This document shows positions 25,096-36,405 of a stretch of DNA of 64,000 nucleotides, in pieces (within the stretch, counting starts at the first letter, position 1; the number at the start of each line of letters is the position of its first letter). The notes beneath the pieces were generated by a model. The model was not told where the DNA came from. It was given only the letters and a program-made list of their open reading frames with translations, and ran no database searches. Source of the stretch: Deinococcus sp. AJ005 (GTDB taxonomy: Bacteria > Deinococcota > Deinococci > Deinococcales > Deinococcaceae); the NCBI RefSeq assembly GCF_009017495.1, contig NZ_CP044990.1, positions 1,073,001-1,137,000 on the forward strand, given 5' to 3'. The translations under genes and the position numbers were made by a program.

Positions 25096-26229
25096 TCAGC
25101 CTCGCCCACGCACCTCAAAGCCCGCTCCGCGCAGAATTCCCGTCGCAGTTGCTACCGCCTCGGCGGATTCCAGCCCCAGGCGCAGTGCCCCGCCTTCTTC
25201 CCGGATCGCCAGCACCTCGATGTCCTTGATGTTCACCCCTGCTGCGCCCAGCGTCTGGGTCACGATGCCGATCTGGTTGGGTTTGTCCGGCACGGCCACC
25301 ACCAGATCGTATTTCTGCGGCAGCAGGCTGCGGCGCACCACGGGCAGGCTGTCGCGGGTACGCTTGCCTTCGTGGGCGGCGGCCAGCAGTTCCTCCGGTT
25401 CCTCCAGATCGGCCTCAAGTCGGTCTAGCTGATACCGGAAGCGCCGGAGCGCTTCGCGTAGCGCTGCCTTGTTTTCCACCACCATGTCGCGGCTCATGCG
25501 CGGATCGCCGCTGGCCACGCGGGTCAGGTCGCGGAAGCCCCCGGCAGCCAGCAGACTCAGGCGTTCGTCGCGGGCCACCATGTGCGTGAGCGCCAGACTG
25601 GCCAGATACGGCAGGTGGCTGACGGTGGCCACCAGCGCGTCATGCGCGTCGGGCGGCATCACCACCGGGGCGGCCCCCAGCCCCTCCACCAGCGTGCGGG
25701 CGCGGCTCAGGGCGGTCAGCGGGGTCTGATCGGTGGGGGTCAGCACCCACACGGCGTTTTCCAGCAGCGCCGCGTTGGCGTGGGTGACCCCACCGCGTTC
25801 GCTGCCCGCCATCGGGTGCCCGGCCACGAAGTTGCGGACCTTCAGCCGCTCCATCTCGGCGGCAATTCCGCCCTTAACGCTGCCCACGTCGGTCACCAGC
25901 GCAGCCGGGTTCAGGAAGGGGGCCAGCTCGTTGGCCAGCGGAATCAGGGCGCGCATGGGGGCGGCCAGAATTACTAGATCGGCGTCGCGCAGCCACTCGC
26001 CCGCCGTGGGCCGTATCTCGTCTACCAGCCCCAGCGCCTCAGCCTCGCGCAGCACGTCCATGCTGGCGTCCATGCCGATCACATGGCGGGCCAGAAAGCG
26101 CTGGCGCAGGCCCATCGCCACGCTGCCGCCGATGAGTCCCACTCCAGCCACCACTGCCGTCCCAAACAGCGGTGCGGGGGTCACGGGCGCGTTGGAAGGA
26201 TGCGGCTCGGTTCTGTCCAGCTCTGGCAT
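25096..26229 (-). CDS. tyrA: Prephenate dehydrogenase with C-terminal ACT domain
   Basis: 377 residues. The NAD-binding GVGLIGGSVAMGL opens the fold; VTDVGSVKGG, GHPMAGSERGG and HLPYLASLAL are the TyrA catalytic and substrate motifs. Residues about 300-377 (DLVVAVPDKPNQIGIVTQTL) form an ACT domain, likely for tyrosine feedback. It oxidatively decarboxylates prephenate to 4-hydroxyphenylpyruvate. Confidence 0.94.
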   Translation of the reverse strand: MPELDRTEPHPSNAPVTPAPLFGTAVVAGVGLIGGSVAMGLRQRFLARHVIGMDASMDVLREAEALGLVDEIRPTAGEWLRDADLVILAAPMRALIPLANELAPFLNPAALVTDVGSVKGGIAAEMERLKVRNFVAGHPMAGSERGGVTHANAALLENAVWVLTPTDQTPLTALSRARTLVEGLGAAPVVMPPDAHDALVATVSHLPYLASLALTHMVARDERLSLLAAGGFRDLTRVASGDPRMSRDMVVENKAALREALRRFRYQLDRLEADLEEPEELLAAAHEGKRTRDSLPVVRRSLLPQKYDLVVAVPDKPNQIGIVTQTLGAAGVNIKDIEVLAIREEGGALRLGLESAEAVATATGILRGAGFEVRGRG

Positions 26230-26792
26230 GACCGGGAGGCTAGCACGGGGGCGGTGGGGCGGTTTTGGAGAAGTGCAGGCTTGGTGTGGGTGGCCTTCTG
26301 CCGTTACGAGGTTGCGTCAGTCCCCGCCCACGCTTGCTACGCGTCATGGTGAATGGGGTAGATGTACGAGGGAGTGCTTCGCCCGCCACCCCCCTCTGCT
26401 AGCGCAGCTCTACGAGTCCCGGCCTCGCCCGCATGGGGGAGGAGCAAAAAGCCGAGCGTCCTTCCTTGCCCTATTCAATACCCGCAACACCCAACGAAAC
26501 AGCACCCGAAGGCCGTCGGGCGCGAAGCGGACGGGCCGCATTCAGCGTGACGAAGCGGGGCATCAGAACCGGATACTGCCGCCCCTTGCCGCCTCCAAAG
26601 TCCGAGAACCCCTGCCCAGTGCAACGCTAGCTCCCCCTGCCCCCTACCCCAGGGGGCAGGGGGGGTGGGGCTGCCCGAACGATACTTCGGCCCAGAATCC
26701 AGCCGTCATCCAGCTTCCCCGTATCAACTGCAACGTATCAACTGCAACTTTCAGCGCACGCGCCCGAGGGCCTGCGCCTCTATGCTGCCCGC
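26230..26792. other. Non-coding gap of 563 bases between tyrA and the ABC exporter
   Basis: Open frames here have no coding character and no plausible ribosome sites. The stretch contains a G/C-tract hairpin at 26633-26663 and little else I can assign. Promoters for the divergent tyrA and ABC genes should lie at its edges, but I see no clear consensus. Confidence 0.6.
26633..26663. repeat. Perfect 13-bp C/G-tract hairpin
   Basis: CCCCCTGCCCCCT (26633-26645) is perfectly inverted as AGGGGGCAGGGGG (26651-26663) with loop ACCCC. No T-run follows. Confidence 0.7.
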
Positions 26793-27764
26793 ATGAGCGT
26801 CCCTCCCGCAATCATCGAAACCCATGAACTCCGCAAGGTTTATAAAGGCCGCGCCGTGGTGGACGGCCTGAATCTGCACGTGCTGCCCGGCGAGGTCTTC
26901 GGCTTCCTGGGACCGAACGGCGCGGGCAAAAGCACCACGGTCAAGATGCTGCTGGGGCTGGTGCTGCCTACGGGCGGTGAGGTGCGCGTGCTGGGCGGCT
27001 CTCCCGCCGATCCTGCCGTGCGCGCCCGCCTGGGCTTTCTGCCCGAACAGTTCCGCTTTCAGACGTGGATGACCGCCGAGGAATTTCTGAACTTTCACGG
27101 ACGGTTGGCCGGAATGAAGGCCGATGAACTGCGCGTCCGCGTTCCACAGGTGCTGAAAACCGTGGGCTTGGGCGGGCGCGGCGGCGAGTCGCTGGGAGGT
27201 TACAGCAAGGGCATGCTGCAACGCTGTGGGCTGGCGGGGGCGATCCTGGCGCGGCCCGAATTGGTCTTTTTAGACGAGCCGACGAGCGCCCTGGACCCGA
27301 TTGGCCGGGTGGAAGTGCGCGAGATCATTGAGGGATTGCGGGCCAATGGCGTGGCTGTCTTCCTCAACTCCCACCTGTTGTCGGAGGTGGAACAGGTCTG
27401 TGACCGCGTGGCCTTCGTCAAGGAGGGCCGGGTCCTCCAGCAGGGCAGCATGCAGGAACTGATGGGCGGCGTGATTCCGGTGGGTATCCGGGTGGACGTC
27501 ATCAAGCCTGGGTTGCTGGAGGCGCTGGCCCGATTGGGCGAGGTTCGCCATACCGACACCCAGACCCCCGGACGCGCCGAGATCGAGCTGTGGCTGCAAC
27601 ACGGGGACGCTGTGCCTGCGGTGGCCGACGCCATCCACGCTAGCGGTGCACGCCTGTACGCCCTGACCCCGCGCCGCCCGGACCTGGAAACGATGTTCCT
27701 GGAGCTGATCGAAGACCGCCCGGCGCCCGCCTCTACCCCTGCCCCGGAGGCCGTCCGTGCGTAA
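26793..27764 (+). CDS. ABC transporter ATP-binding protein
   Basis: 323 residues. Walker A GPNGAGKST, signature GGYSKGMLQR (a Y-variant of LSGG), Walker B LVFLDEPTSALDP and the switch His in FLNSHLLSEVEQ. The roughly 90 C-terminal residues form the accessory domain seen in ABC-2 exporters of the CcmA/NatA type. It overlaps the permease gene by eight bases, so the two make one exporter. Confidence 0.93.
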   Translation: MSVPPAIIETHELRKVYKGRAVVDGLNLHVLPGEVFGFLGPNGAGKSTTVKMLLGLVLPTGGEVRVLGGSPADPAVRARLGFLPEQFRFQTWMTAEEFLNFHGRLAGMKADELRVRVPQVLKTVGLGGRGGESLGGYSKGMLQRCGLAGAILARPELVFLDEPTSALDPIGRVEVREIIEGLRANGVAVFLNSHLLSEVEQVCDRVAFVKEGRVLQQGSMQELMGGVIPVGIRVDVIKPGLLEALARLGEVRHTDTQTPGRAEIELWLQHGDAVPAVADAIHASGARLYALTPRRPDLETMFLELIEDRPAPASTPAPEAVRA

Positions 27765-28629
27765 CGCCCTGCTCATTGCCGAACTCTCTCTGCGCGAGGC
27801 CGTCCGCAAGCGGCTGGTCAGCGTGCTGCTGGTCCTCAGTGTGCTGTTTATCGGCTTTTACCTGTACGGCATTTACCGCCTGGAAATGAATCTGGACGAG
27901 CGGGCCGTGAACGCCGGGCTGGACGGGCGCAGCACCACGGGGCTATCTAACGTGCCCGTGATGTACTCGGCCATGTTCGGCATGTATCTGGTGTATTTCC
28001 TGGGCGCGCTGATGTCGGTGCTGTCCACCGTGGGCGCAGTCAGCGGCGACGTCGAGAACGGCGTGATGCAGAGCGTGATCGCCCGCCCGATCAGCCGCGC
28101 GCAACTGGTGCTGGGGCGCTGGATCGGCTTCACGGTGGTCAATGTGGTGTACGTGGCCCTGCTGGGAACGTCACTGCTCATCGGTGTGTACGCCATTACC
28201 GGCTACCTGCCCCCGGCCCCAGCCCCGGCCCTGGGCTTGATTCTGCTCTCGGTCACGCTGCTCACCGGATTGACGGTACTGGGCAGCACGCTGTTTACCA
28301 CCCTCGCCAACGGCATCGGCGTGTTCGTGCTGTATGGCGCGGGCTTCACCGGGGGCATCCTCAGTGCCATTGGTACTCTCTCGGACACGCCGATCCTGAC
28401 CACGCTGGGGCGCGTCGCCAACACGGTCATGCCCACCAACGCGCTGTGGCTGGGGGCCAGTTACCTGTTACAGCCTGCAAGCCTACTGGAGATCAGCAAG
28501 GCGGCGCGCGGGGCCAACCCCTTCTTCGCCTCGGACCCGATTCCGGTAGCGCTGGTCCTGTGGTCCGCCGTGCTGGCCGCGCTGGCCGTGGCGGCGGCCA
28601 TGTGGCGTTTCAGTCGGCGCGATCTGTAG
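27757..28629 (+). CDS. ABC-2 type permease
   Basis: 290 residues from a GTG at 27757 preceded by CCGGAGG. Six membrane spans with a large loop after the first (LEMNLDERAVNAGLDG) match NatB-like ABC-2 permeases. ENGVMQSVIARPISRAQLVLGRW is the characteristic cytoplasmic coupling segment. Partner of the ATPase just upstream; substrate unknown. Confidence 0.9.
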   Translation: MRNALLIAELSLREAVRKRLVSVLLVLSVLFIGFYLYGIYRLEMNLDERAVNAGLDGRSTTGLSNVPVMYSAMFGMYLVYFLGALMSVLSTVGAVSGDVENGVMQSVIARPISRAQLVLGRWIGFTVVNVVYVALLGTSLLIGVYAITGYLPPAPAPALGLILLSVTLLTGLTVLGSTLFTTLANGIGVFVLYGAGFTGGILSAIGTLSDTPILTTLGRVANTVMPTNALWLGASYLLQPASLLEISKAARGANPFFASDPIPVALVLWSAVLAALAVAAAMWRFSRRDL

Positions 28630-28764
28630 CTGGGGGAGACTCTGTCTCTACCCCCTGCCCCAACGGCCAAGAGAGTCTAGGGTGGAGGAAACGTTCAGCA
28701 GTGAACCCGCCCTGAGATCTATTTGGACGGGTTCCAACGCCCAAAGATCTCTGCGCCTGGGACT

Positions 28765-29424
<660 letters not shown>

Positions 29425-29549
29425 GGGATGGGGGGTTTCCTTTGGGGTGGTGGGGATTTGATGGTGCGTTGGAGAGGTCTAAGAGTCAAAGGGAAAAAGG
29501 TGAGCAGTTCTTAGACCCTTGACCCTTTGACGGCCCCGCCGGGGCCACA

Positions 29550-30965
29550 TCACCCCACCAGAATATCCCGCTCCGGCGGATATTTGATGTTGCGCTTCTG
29601 GGTGCTGCGCAGGCTGAAGGCCACGGCAAAGGTCAGCGGGCCAATCCGGCCCAGGTACATCAGCGCGGTCAGGATCAGCAGGCCCGGATCGTTGAGCAGG
29701 TGGGTGGTGTTCATGCTCAGGCCCACGGTGGCGGCGGCGCTGACCGTCTCGAACAGCAGGTGTGTGAAGCCCAGCTTGGGGTTGGTAGCCAGCAGCAGAA
29801 AGAACGCTCCGGCCACCAGCAGCGTGTAGAGCGTCGTGATGCTCCCGGCCCGCACCACGTTCTCGTTCAGCACCCGCCGCTGAAAGACGATCAGCTCGCC
29901 GCGCCCGCGCACCATGTTCCAGGCGCTGCCCACCAGAATGGCGAAGGTGCTGGTCTTGATACCCCCCCCGGTGGAGCCGCTGTTTGCGCCGATGAACATC
30001 AGCCCGATAATGGCGAAGATGCTGGCGGTGTTCATGCTCTCGATATCCACGGTAGAAAAGCCTGCCGAGCGCGGCGTCACGCTCTGGAAGAACGCGGCCA
30101 GAAATTTTCCCGGTGTGGATAGCGCTCCCAGCGTTTTGGTGTTCTGCCATTCCAGCAGCAAAACCACCAGCGTGCCCAGCGCCAGCAACACGCCCGTGGT
30201 CAGCACGGTCAGGCGGCTGTAGACCAGCAGGCGGTTCTTGCGGGGGTTGATCAGGTGCGAGACATAATTGAGTTGCACCAGAAAGCCCAGTCCGCCCAGA
30301 ATCACCAGCGCGCTGATGGTCAGGCTGACCAGAGGGTCACTGGCATACGGGGCCATCCCGCCCGCCAGCACCACGAAGCCCCCGTTGTTGTAGGCACTGA
30401 CCGCGTGAAACACCGCCTGATACAATCCCTCGCCCAGCCCGTACTGCGGCACGAAGCGCAGGGACAGCAGCACCGTGCCCACCAGTTCGGTGACCAGCGT
30501 GTAGGTTAGGATCGCCCGCAACAGCGGCAGCACGCCACCCACGCTTAGAGCGTTCAGTTGCGCCACCAGTCCCTGCCGCTCGCTGAAATTCAGCCGCCTG
30601 CCCGTCAAAAAGGCGAACAGCGTGCCGAAGGTCAGGATGCCCAGCCCGCCGATCTGCACCAGAACGATGATGATGACCTGTCCCAGCCGCGTGAACGCCT
30701 CGCCAGTATCGGCCACCACCAGCCCGGTGATGCAGATGGCGCTGGTGGCTGTGAACAGCAGCTCCACGCTGTCCAGAGCTGTGGCCCCGGCCCGCTGAAC
30801 GCCCGGCAGATGCAGCAGCCCCGTACCGATCAGGATGCCCGCTGCGTAGACCAGCGCCAGCAGTTGCGCGGGCGTGAGGCGGGCACTCAGGGCGCGGCGG
30901 GGCAGGGCGGCGGGGCGACGGTTCACAGGAGAGGGCAGTCTAAGGGGCCAGGGGTGGGGGGTCAA
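29550..30965 (-). CDS. Potassium transporter KtrB/TrkH-like, copy 1
   Basis: 471 residues with eight membrane segments and four pore loops. The selectivity glycines are in AICITGLVV, YNNGGFVV, TPRSAGFSTVD and NSGSTGGGIKTSTF. The C-terminal RNIKYPPERDILVG is the usual KtrB end. The N terminus is Arg/Pro-rich and its start is uncertain. Takes up K+ with KtrA. Confidence 0.92.
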   Translation of the reverse strand: MTPHPWPLRLPSPVNRRPAALPRRALSARLTPAQLLALVYAAGILIGTGLLHLPGVQRAGATALDSVELLFTATSAICITGLVVADTGEAFTRLGQVIIIVLVQIGGLGILTFGTLFAFLTGRRLNFSERQGLVAQLNALSVGGVLPLLRAILTYTLVTELVGTVLLSLRFVPQYGLGEGLYQAVFHAVSAYNNGGFVVLAGGMAPYASDPLVSLTISALVILGGLGFLVQLNYVSHLINPRKNRLLVYSRLTVLTTGVLLALGTLVVLLLEWQNTKTLGALSTPGKFLAAFFQSVTPRSAGFSTVDIESMNTASIFAIIGLMFIGANSGSTGGGIKTSTFAILVGSAWNMVRGRGELIVFQRRVLNENVVRAGSITTLYTLLVAGAFFLLLATNPKLGFTHLLFETVSAAATVGLSMNTTHLLNDPGLLILTALMYLGRIGPLTFAVAFSLRSTQKRNIKYPPERDILVG

Positions 30966-31057
30966 ACAGGAACGATGTCAAACCGTCTGAGGGTCTCACC
31001 GTCTAACCACACAGAGGCGAGCGTGGGTGTCTCTCCTTTCCCACAACCCACTGACAC

Positions 31058-32467
31058 TCACCCGATCAGAATGTCGTTCTCTGCCGGGTAGCGCACCAGC
31101 GTCCGCGAGTCCGGGCGGCTGAAGGCGACGGCGACGGTCAGCGGACCGATGCGTCCCAGGAACATCAGAAAGATCAGCACGACTTCCTGATTGGAGTTCA
31201 GTAGCGGGGTGGTGTTCATGCTGAGGCCCACGGTGGCAAAGGCGCTGATCGTCTCAAAGAACAGTTGCACGAACTTCACCTCCGGGTTGGTGTTCAGCAG
31301 CAGCATCAGTAAAAAGCCCAGGTTGACCAGCCCCAGGCTCAGCAGGCCCACCGTCATGGCCCGTAGAATCGTGGTGGTGCCGATGCGCCGCCTGAATAGC
31401 GTGGTGTCGTGCCGCCCGCGCACCATGCCCCATGCCGAGGCCATCATCACGTAAAAGGTGGTGGTCTTGATGCCGCCCCCCGTGGAGCCGGGATTGGCCC
31501 CGATAAACATCAGCAGGATGGTGAAAAAGAGGGTGCCGTAGTGCATGGTGCTGTAATCCAGTGTGTTGAATCCGGCGGTACGCGGCGTGACGCCCTGGAA
31601 CAACGCGGCCAGCAACCTGTCGCCCAGCGGCAGCGTGCCCAGCGTGGCCGGGTTATTCCATTCCAGCACGGCAAAGCTGACGGTGCCGATCACCAGCAGC
31701 GCCGCCATCATGGTCAGCGACAGTTTGCTGTTGGAGTTCAAGCGGTTGCGGCGGCGGTCCCGCAGGTAGGCCAGCACGTTCAGTTGCACCAGAAAGCCCA
31801 TGCCGCCCAGCACGATCAGCAGCGGAATGATCAGGTTGATGATCGGGTTGGTCACGAAGCCGGTCAGGCCGGTGGAATACAGGCTGAAGCCCGCGTTGTT
31901 GAAGGCGCTGACCGCGTGGAACAGCGAGAAGTACAGCCCGCGCCCCAGCCCTTCCTCCGGCACGAAGACCGTGGACAGCAGCACGGTCCCGGCCAGTTCC
32001 ACCAGCACCGAACTCAGGACAATCGTGCGGACCAGCTTGACCACGCCGCCCAGTTCGACGGCGCTGACCTGCTGCGCCACCTGAATGCGGTCCGCGATGC
32101 CCACCCGCCGCCGCAGGGCGATGGCAAACAGCGTGCCCAGCGTGATCAGCCCCAGCCCGCCGATCTGGATCAGCAGCAGCATCACCACCTCGCCAAAGGT
32201 GGTAAAGGTGGTGCCCACGTCCACCACGCCCAGCCCGGTTACGCACACCGCGCTGGTGGCCATGAACAGCGCCTGAATCGGGCGGATGCTCTGGCCCGGC
32301 TCCAGACTGATCGGCAGCAGCAGCAGCCCGGCTCCCACCAGAATGGCCAGTGCAAAGGTTAAAGCGATCAGTTGTGGTGGCCGCAGCCGCGAGAGCAGGG
32401 GCTTGCGCCGCAGCCCGGAGGCGGAAGGTTTCGGAAAACGCGGGTCAGGGGCGGAGGGCCGGGTCAT
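31058..32467 (-). CDS. Potassium transporter KtrB/TrkH-like, copy 2
   Basis: 469 residues, a clear paralogue of the downstream gene. Pore loops are AVCVTGLGV, FNNAGFSLY, TPRTAGFNTLD and NPGSTGGGIKTTTF, and the end is RTLVRYPAENDILIG. The two copies differ at many positions between motifs, so the duplication is old. Order is copy 2, copy 1, ktrA, all on the minus strand. Confidence 0.92.
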   Translation of the reverse strand: MTRPSAPDPRFPKPSASGLRRKPLLSRLRPPQLIALTFALAILVGAGLLLLPISLEPGQSIRPIQALFMATSAVCVTGLGVVDVGTTFTTFGEVVMLLLIQIGGLGLITLGTLFAIALRRRVGIADRIQVAQQVSAVELGGVVKLVRTIVLSSVLVELAGTVLLSTVFVPEEGLGRGLYFSLFHAVSAFNNAGFSLYSTGLTGFVTNPIINLIIPLLIVLGGMGFLVQLNVLAYLRDRRRNRLNSNSKLSLTMMAALLVIGTVSFAVLEWNNPATLGTLPLGDRLLAALFQGVTPRTAGFNTLDYSTMHYGTLFFTILLMFIGANPGSTGGGIKTTTFYVMMASAWGMVRGRHDTTLFRRRIGTTTILRAMTVGLLSLGLVNLGFLLMLLLNTNPEVKFVQLFFETISAFATVGLSMNTTPLLNSNQEVVLIFLMFLGRIGPLTVAVAFSRPDSRTLVRYPAENDILIG

Positions 32468-32666
32468 ATACGCGGCCCGGATTGTACGCCTGTCGGTGGG
32501 GGGGGTGGCGTCAAACTATCGAACGGTCTGACCGCCAGTGCCATGTAACATTTTAGCGGTTAGACTTGTTGACCTTTAGACGGTCAGACGCTCTCCGACT
32601 GCCGCCAATTCCACCGTCAAACACAAACCTCCATCCTACCCCTGCGGAGAGCTATACTGCCCTGCT

Positions 32667-33743
32667 ATGCCTCGCCCCCAAACAGACCGATTTCAGCCCG
32701 CCGGGAAGAGGAAAAGTCGTCCCAAGACCGATTACCGCACCCGCCAGCCCGCCCACGAATACGAGCTGGAGGTGCTGCCGGGTCTGGAACACGTCGCCGC
32801 CACCGAACTGGCAACAGTGCCGCTGGCCCGCGATATCCGGGGCCTGCGCTTCTGGTTTCCCGGCGATCCCGAACGCCTGACCCGGCTGCGTTCGGCGCTG
32901 GCCGCCTACCGGATTCGCGCCTGGGACGTGCCCCGTCCGCGTGGCCTGCTGGGGAACCAGCAACTCGGGGAGCTGACCGATTTTCTGCGTCAGGTGATCG
33001 CCGTGGGCGGGCATACCTCCTTCCGGCTGGGCGCGGCGGGCAAGGAATCCAGCGTGATGCAGCGGCTGGCTGAGGAACTGGAGAACGCGCTGGACATCCC
33101 CTTTCGCCCCGAGGACGGCCAACTTCTCATCCGCCTGCGCCCTGAACAGGATGGCCCCGGCTGGGAAGTGCTGGCCCGCACCACGCCCAAACCCCTGAGC
33201 GCGCGGCCCTGGCGCGAGTGCAACATGCACGGCGGTCTGAACGCCACGCTGGCCTACGCCACGCACAAACTGGCCGGGCAGCGCGACGTGGACCGGATCT
33301 TCAACCCGATGTGCGGCAGCGGCACCCTGCTGATCGAGCGCGACCTGCTGGGACCCTGCGACGCGCTGGTGGGCGTGGACATCGAGCAATCGGCTGTGGA
33401 CTGCGCCAAGACCAACATCGCGGCTGCCGGGCGCAACATTGAGGTGGCGCGCATCGACGCCCTGCAAACGGGGCTGTCTGCGCGCTCCTTTGACCTGATC
33501 GTGGCGGACCTGCCGTGGGGCGACGCCGTGGGAACGCACGGCGGCAACGCGGCGCTGTACCCGGTCTTCTTGCAGGAGATGCACCGCCTGCTGAGCCGTC
33601 AGGGCCGTCTGGCCGTGATCACCCACGAAATCCGGCTGTTCGAAGGTCTGCTGGAAGGTTCAACCCAGTGGAGCGCCCGCGAACTGCTTCAGGTGGCCAG
33701 CGGTGGGCACAACCCGAAGGTGTATCTGCTAAACAGGCGGTAA
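32667..33743 (+). CDS. trmN: THUMP-domain RNA methyltransferase, TrmN-like (tRNA guanine-N2)
   Basis: 358 residues. The N-terminal third resembles an NFLD/THUMP module ([19 protein letters not shown]). The catalytic Rossmann half has [13 protein letters not shown] (SAM motif), [17 protein letters not shown] and the motif IV DLPWGD. This matches Thermus TrmN, which makes m2G at tRNA position 6. Specificity is inferred from relatedness; a 23S rRNA target cannot be excluded. Confidence 0.82.
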   Translation: MPRPQTDRFQPAGKRKSRPKTDYRTRQPAHEYELEVLPGLEHVAATELATVPLARDIRGLRFWFPGDPERLTRLRSALAAYRIRAWDVPRPRGLLGNQQLGELTDFLRQVIAVGGHTSFRLGAAGKESSVMQRLAEELENALDIPFRPEDGQLLIRLRPEQDGPGWEVLARTTPKPLSARPWRECNMHGGLNATLAYATHKLAGQRDVDRIFNPMCGSGTLLIERDLLGPCDALVGVDIEQSAVDCAKTNIAAAGRNIEVARIDALQTGLSARSFDLIVADLPWGDAVGTHGGNAALYPVFLQEMHRLLSRQGRLAVITHEIRLFEGLLEGSTQWSARELLQVASGGHNPKVYLLNRR

Positions 33744-33787
33744 TACGGCAGGCTCAACCTCTGCCCGCCGCCGTGTCATGCTCAGCC

Positions 33788-34804
33788 ATGACAACTTCTG
33801 GGACAACGGCTGCTCGTTCAGGCTCGGGCCTTCGCTGGGGCCTGCTGGGCGCGGCGCGCATTGCGCGGGCGCTGATTCCGGCCATCCGGGCCAGCGGCGG
33901 AGAGGTGGTGGCCCTGGGCGTGCGCGATCCCCACTCCGAACATGCGCGGGCTTTCGCTGAGGAATGGAACGTTCCCATCGTAGGCGGCTACCAGGAAGTG
34001 TTGAATGCCGATCTGGACGCGGTATACAACCCGTTGCCCAACGACCTGCATCTACCCTGGTCCCTGGCCGCCATGCGCGCGGGCAAGCACGTTCTGACCG
34101 AGAAACCCCTGGTCCTGAACGCCGCCGAGGCGCAGGAACTGGCGGACGCGGCAGGGGAGACGGGCCGCGTGCTGCTCGAAGCCTTTGCCTACCGCTTTCA
34201 CCCGCATATCACGCGGCTGCGTCAGCTCGTGCAGGGCGGCGAACTGGGCGAGGTGCGGTCCGTGCGGGCGGCTTTTGGTTTTTCGCTGGACAACCCGGAT
34301 GACTTCCGCTGGCTGGCCGATAAGGGCGGCGGGGCGCTGTTCGATGTGGGAACCTACACGGTCAATCTGGTGCGCCTGTTGCTGGGCGAACCCACTGCCG
34401 CCGTCGCCCGCGCCCGCTGGACACCAGGGAATGTGGACCTGGGCCTCAGCGGCGTGCTGGAGTATCCGGGGGTGCTGGCAGGGGTGGACTGCGCCTTCGA
34501 CTGGGCCGAGCCAGCCCCCCAGCGCCTGACCATCCTGGGCACGCGCGGCACGCTGGACATGAACGGCGTGTTCCACAGCAACACCCACTCGCCCGTGTCG
34601 TTCACCGTCACCGACGCCGCCGGGGTGCGTGAGGAGGAGTTCCCGCCCTTCAACGCCTACGCCGCGATGGTGGAACACTTTCAGCAGGTGGTGCTGGGCG
34701 AGGAAGAGGCTCTGTATCCGCCCCAGGACAGCGTGAGGCACGCGCGGGTGCTGGACGCCCTGTTCGCCTCGGCGCGGATGGGAGGGCGGGTGGAAATCGG
34801 ATAG
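33788..34804 (+). CDS. Gfo/Idh/MocA-family NAD(P)-dependent oxidoreductase
   Basis: 338 residues from the ATG at 33788. [18 protein letters not shown] is the dinucleotide-binding loop, [17 protein letters not shown] carries the family EKP lysine, and [19 protein letters not shown] contains the conserved Asp and Tyr. Typical substrates are sugars or inositols. The frame extends 5' over trmN, but that part is not used. Confidence 0.88.
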   Translation: MTTSGTTAARSGSGLRWGLLGAARIARALIPAIRASGGEVVALGVRDPHSEHARAFAEEWNVPIVGGYQEVLNADLDAVYNPLPNDLHLPWSLAAMRAGKHVLTEKPLVLNAAEAQELADAAGETGRVLLEAFAYRFHPHITRLRQLVQGGELGEVRSVRAAFGFSLDNPDDFRWLADKGGGALFDVGTYTVNLVRLLLGEPTAAVARARWTPGNVDLGLSGVLEYPGVLAGVDCAFDWAEPAPQRLTILGTRGTLDMNGVFHSNTHSPVSFTVTDAAGVREEEFPPFNAYAAMVEHFQQVVLGEEEALYPPQDSVRHARVLDALFASARMGGRVEIG

Positions 34805-34813
34805 AGCAGTGTT

Positions 34814-36370
34814 TTATGGAATCGGCCAGCGGATCGTCCCCATCTGATCGGTTCGCCAGACCTTGACGCCCGCCGCCCCCAATCGCCCCAGCATCTCTGG
34901 ATTGGGGTGGCCGTAGGTGTTGCGGCCCACGCTGATGATGGCGTCGGTGGGCGTGGTTTCTTGCAGCAATGCCTCGTCCGTGGAAAAGCGGCTGCCGTGG
35001 TGCGCGACTTTCAGCAGGCTCAGGTGGCCCAGGCCCAGATAATTCTCGGCAGGATCGGGCAGGTCACCCAGAATGGCGGTGGACCACGCGCCAGACTGGA
35101 GGCGCACGGCCACGCTGTTCTCGTTGTCCTCGGTACTCCAGACCTTGCCGGTGGGCCACAGCACGGTCAGCGTCACGCCGTCCGAAGCGATCTGATCGCC
35201 GCGCCGGGCCTCGCGGACGGGTACGCCTTCCTCCTTTGCCACGGTCAGCACGGTGGTCAGCACCGGATCGTCGGTCTTGCGCTGGCCGATCCACAGTTCA
35301 CCCACGGGCAGGGCGCGCAGCACGCCGCTGATGCCCTCAATGTGGTCCGTATCGGCGTGGGTGCCAATGATGACGTCGATTTTCCGTACTCCCAGCGCGC
35401 GCAGGGCGGGAACCACGGTCTTGCCTCCCACATCAAAATCACTGTTCACCGAGCCGCCCGCGTCCACCAGCACGGTCAGGTGGGGCAGGCGAATGAGAGT
35501 TGAGTCCCCTTGCCCGATGTCCACGAACACCATCTCGCGCGGTGGGTGCAGTCGCCCCGGCAATAGGGTCAGTACCGTGCAGACCATCACCACGCCCAGC
35601 ACCGCCCGGAAGCGCACGCGGCCCCATAGCCACAGCACGCCTGCGCCCGCGCAGACCGCGTAGGCCACGAATCCGGCGGGCGACACCTGCCCCCAGGTCA
35701 GCACCGGGGCCTGCCCGAAGGTTTCCACGATGCCCAGCAACAGGGCGGCCAGCGGGCCTACCAGCCAGTTGACCAGAATGGCCGCTGGCCCCAGCAGCCC
35801 GGCGAAAAAGCCCAGCGGCACCAGCGCGGTCATCACCACGCCCGCCGCCAGATTGGCGGGCAGGCCCACCAGGGGCATCTGCCCGAAGGTGGCGGCAATG
35901 ACGGGCAGGGTGCCGAACTCGGCCAGCACGGTGGCCACCAGTGCCAGCCGCAGCCACAGCGGCCAGCGCTCCGGCAATTTGCCCGCTGCCTTTAGAGACA
36001 GCGTGAGCGCTAGTACTGCCAGAAACGACAGTTGAAAGCCGATGTCCAGCAGCCATAGCGGGAACAGCAGCAGGCAGACCGTGGCGGTCAGGGCCATCAG
36101 GCCGTAAGGATCGGGCCGCCCACGCCCCAGCGCCAGTGCCAGCAGTACGGTCAAGCCCATGATCACCGCGCGGGTAATGCTGGGCGATACTCCCACCAGG
36201 ACCAGATACGGCATGAGCAACAGGGCAGGCACACCGTAACGCCACAGCGGAGGCCAGCCGAACCAGCCGAAAATCCAGATCAGCACCACCGTGATCAGCG
36301 CGACGTTCTGCCCCGACAATGCCATCAGGTGGGCCAGCCCGGCGCGGTTAAAGCCGTCGCGGATGCGTGC
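34814..36370 (-). pseudogene. comEC: ComEC/Rec2 DNA-uptake channel, 5' part missing, broken by the Tn7-like element
   Basis: The surviving part begins around [25 protein letters not shown], the start of the competence membrane domain, and continues through about eight membrane helices to a metallo-beta-lactamase domain (DIGQGDSTL, then [11 protein letters not shown], then VAHHGSRFS). About 519 codons remain. The roughly 200 N-terminal residues (first membrane segments and OB fold) are absent. The open frame runs on to 36496, but those codons come from the transposon end (NYYFP and beyond). ComEC moves single-stranded DNA through the membrane, so natural transformation should be impaired unless another copy exists. 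Confidence 0.88.
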
Positions 36371-36405
36371 TGGAAAATAATAGTTAAGTTCCTGAATAAT
36401 AGTTA
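36371..36405 (+). repeat. Left end: two closely spaced putative TnsB sites
   Basis: AATAGTTAAGTTCC (36379-36392) and AATAGTTACTGATCC (36398-36412) are direct repeats 19 bases apart. AATAGTT is also the core of the TnsB sites of classic Tn7. The inverted matches at the other end (AACTATT) support the assignment. Confidence 0.75.

Noticed and set aside
26362..26827. Plus-strand frames in the tyrA-ABC gap
   Set aside because: Pro/Arg/Ser-rich readings without ribosome sites; one extends from antisense tyrA.
33515..33787. 5' extension of the Gfo/Idh/MocA gene
   Set aside because: It lies in another frame of trmN; the oxidoreductase fold begins right after the ATG at 33788.
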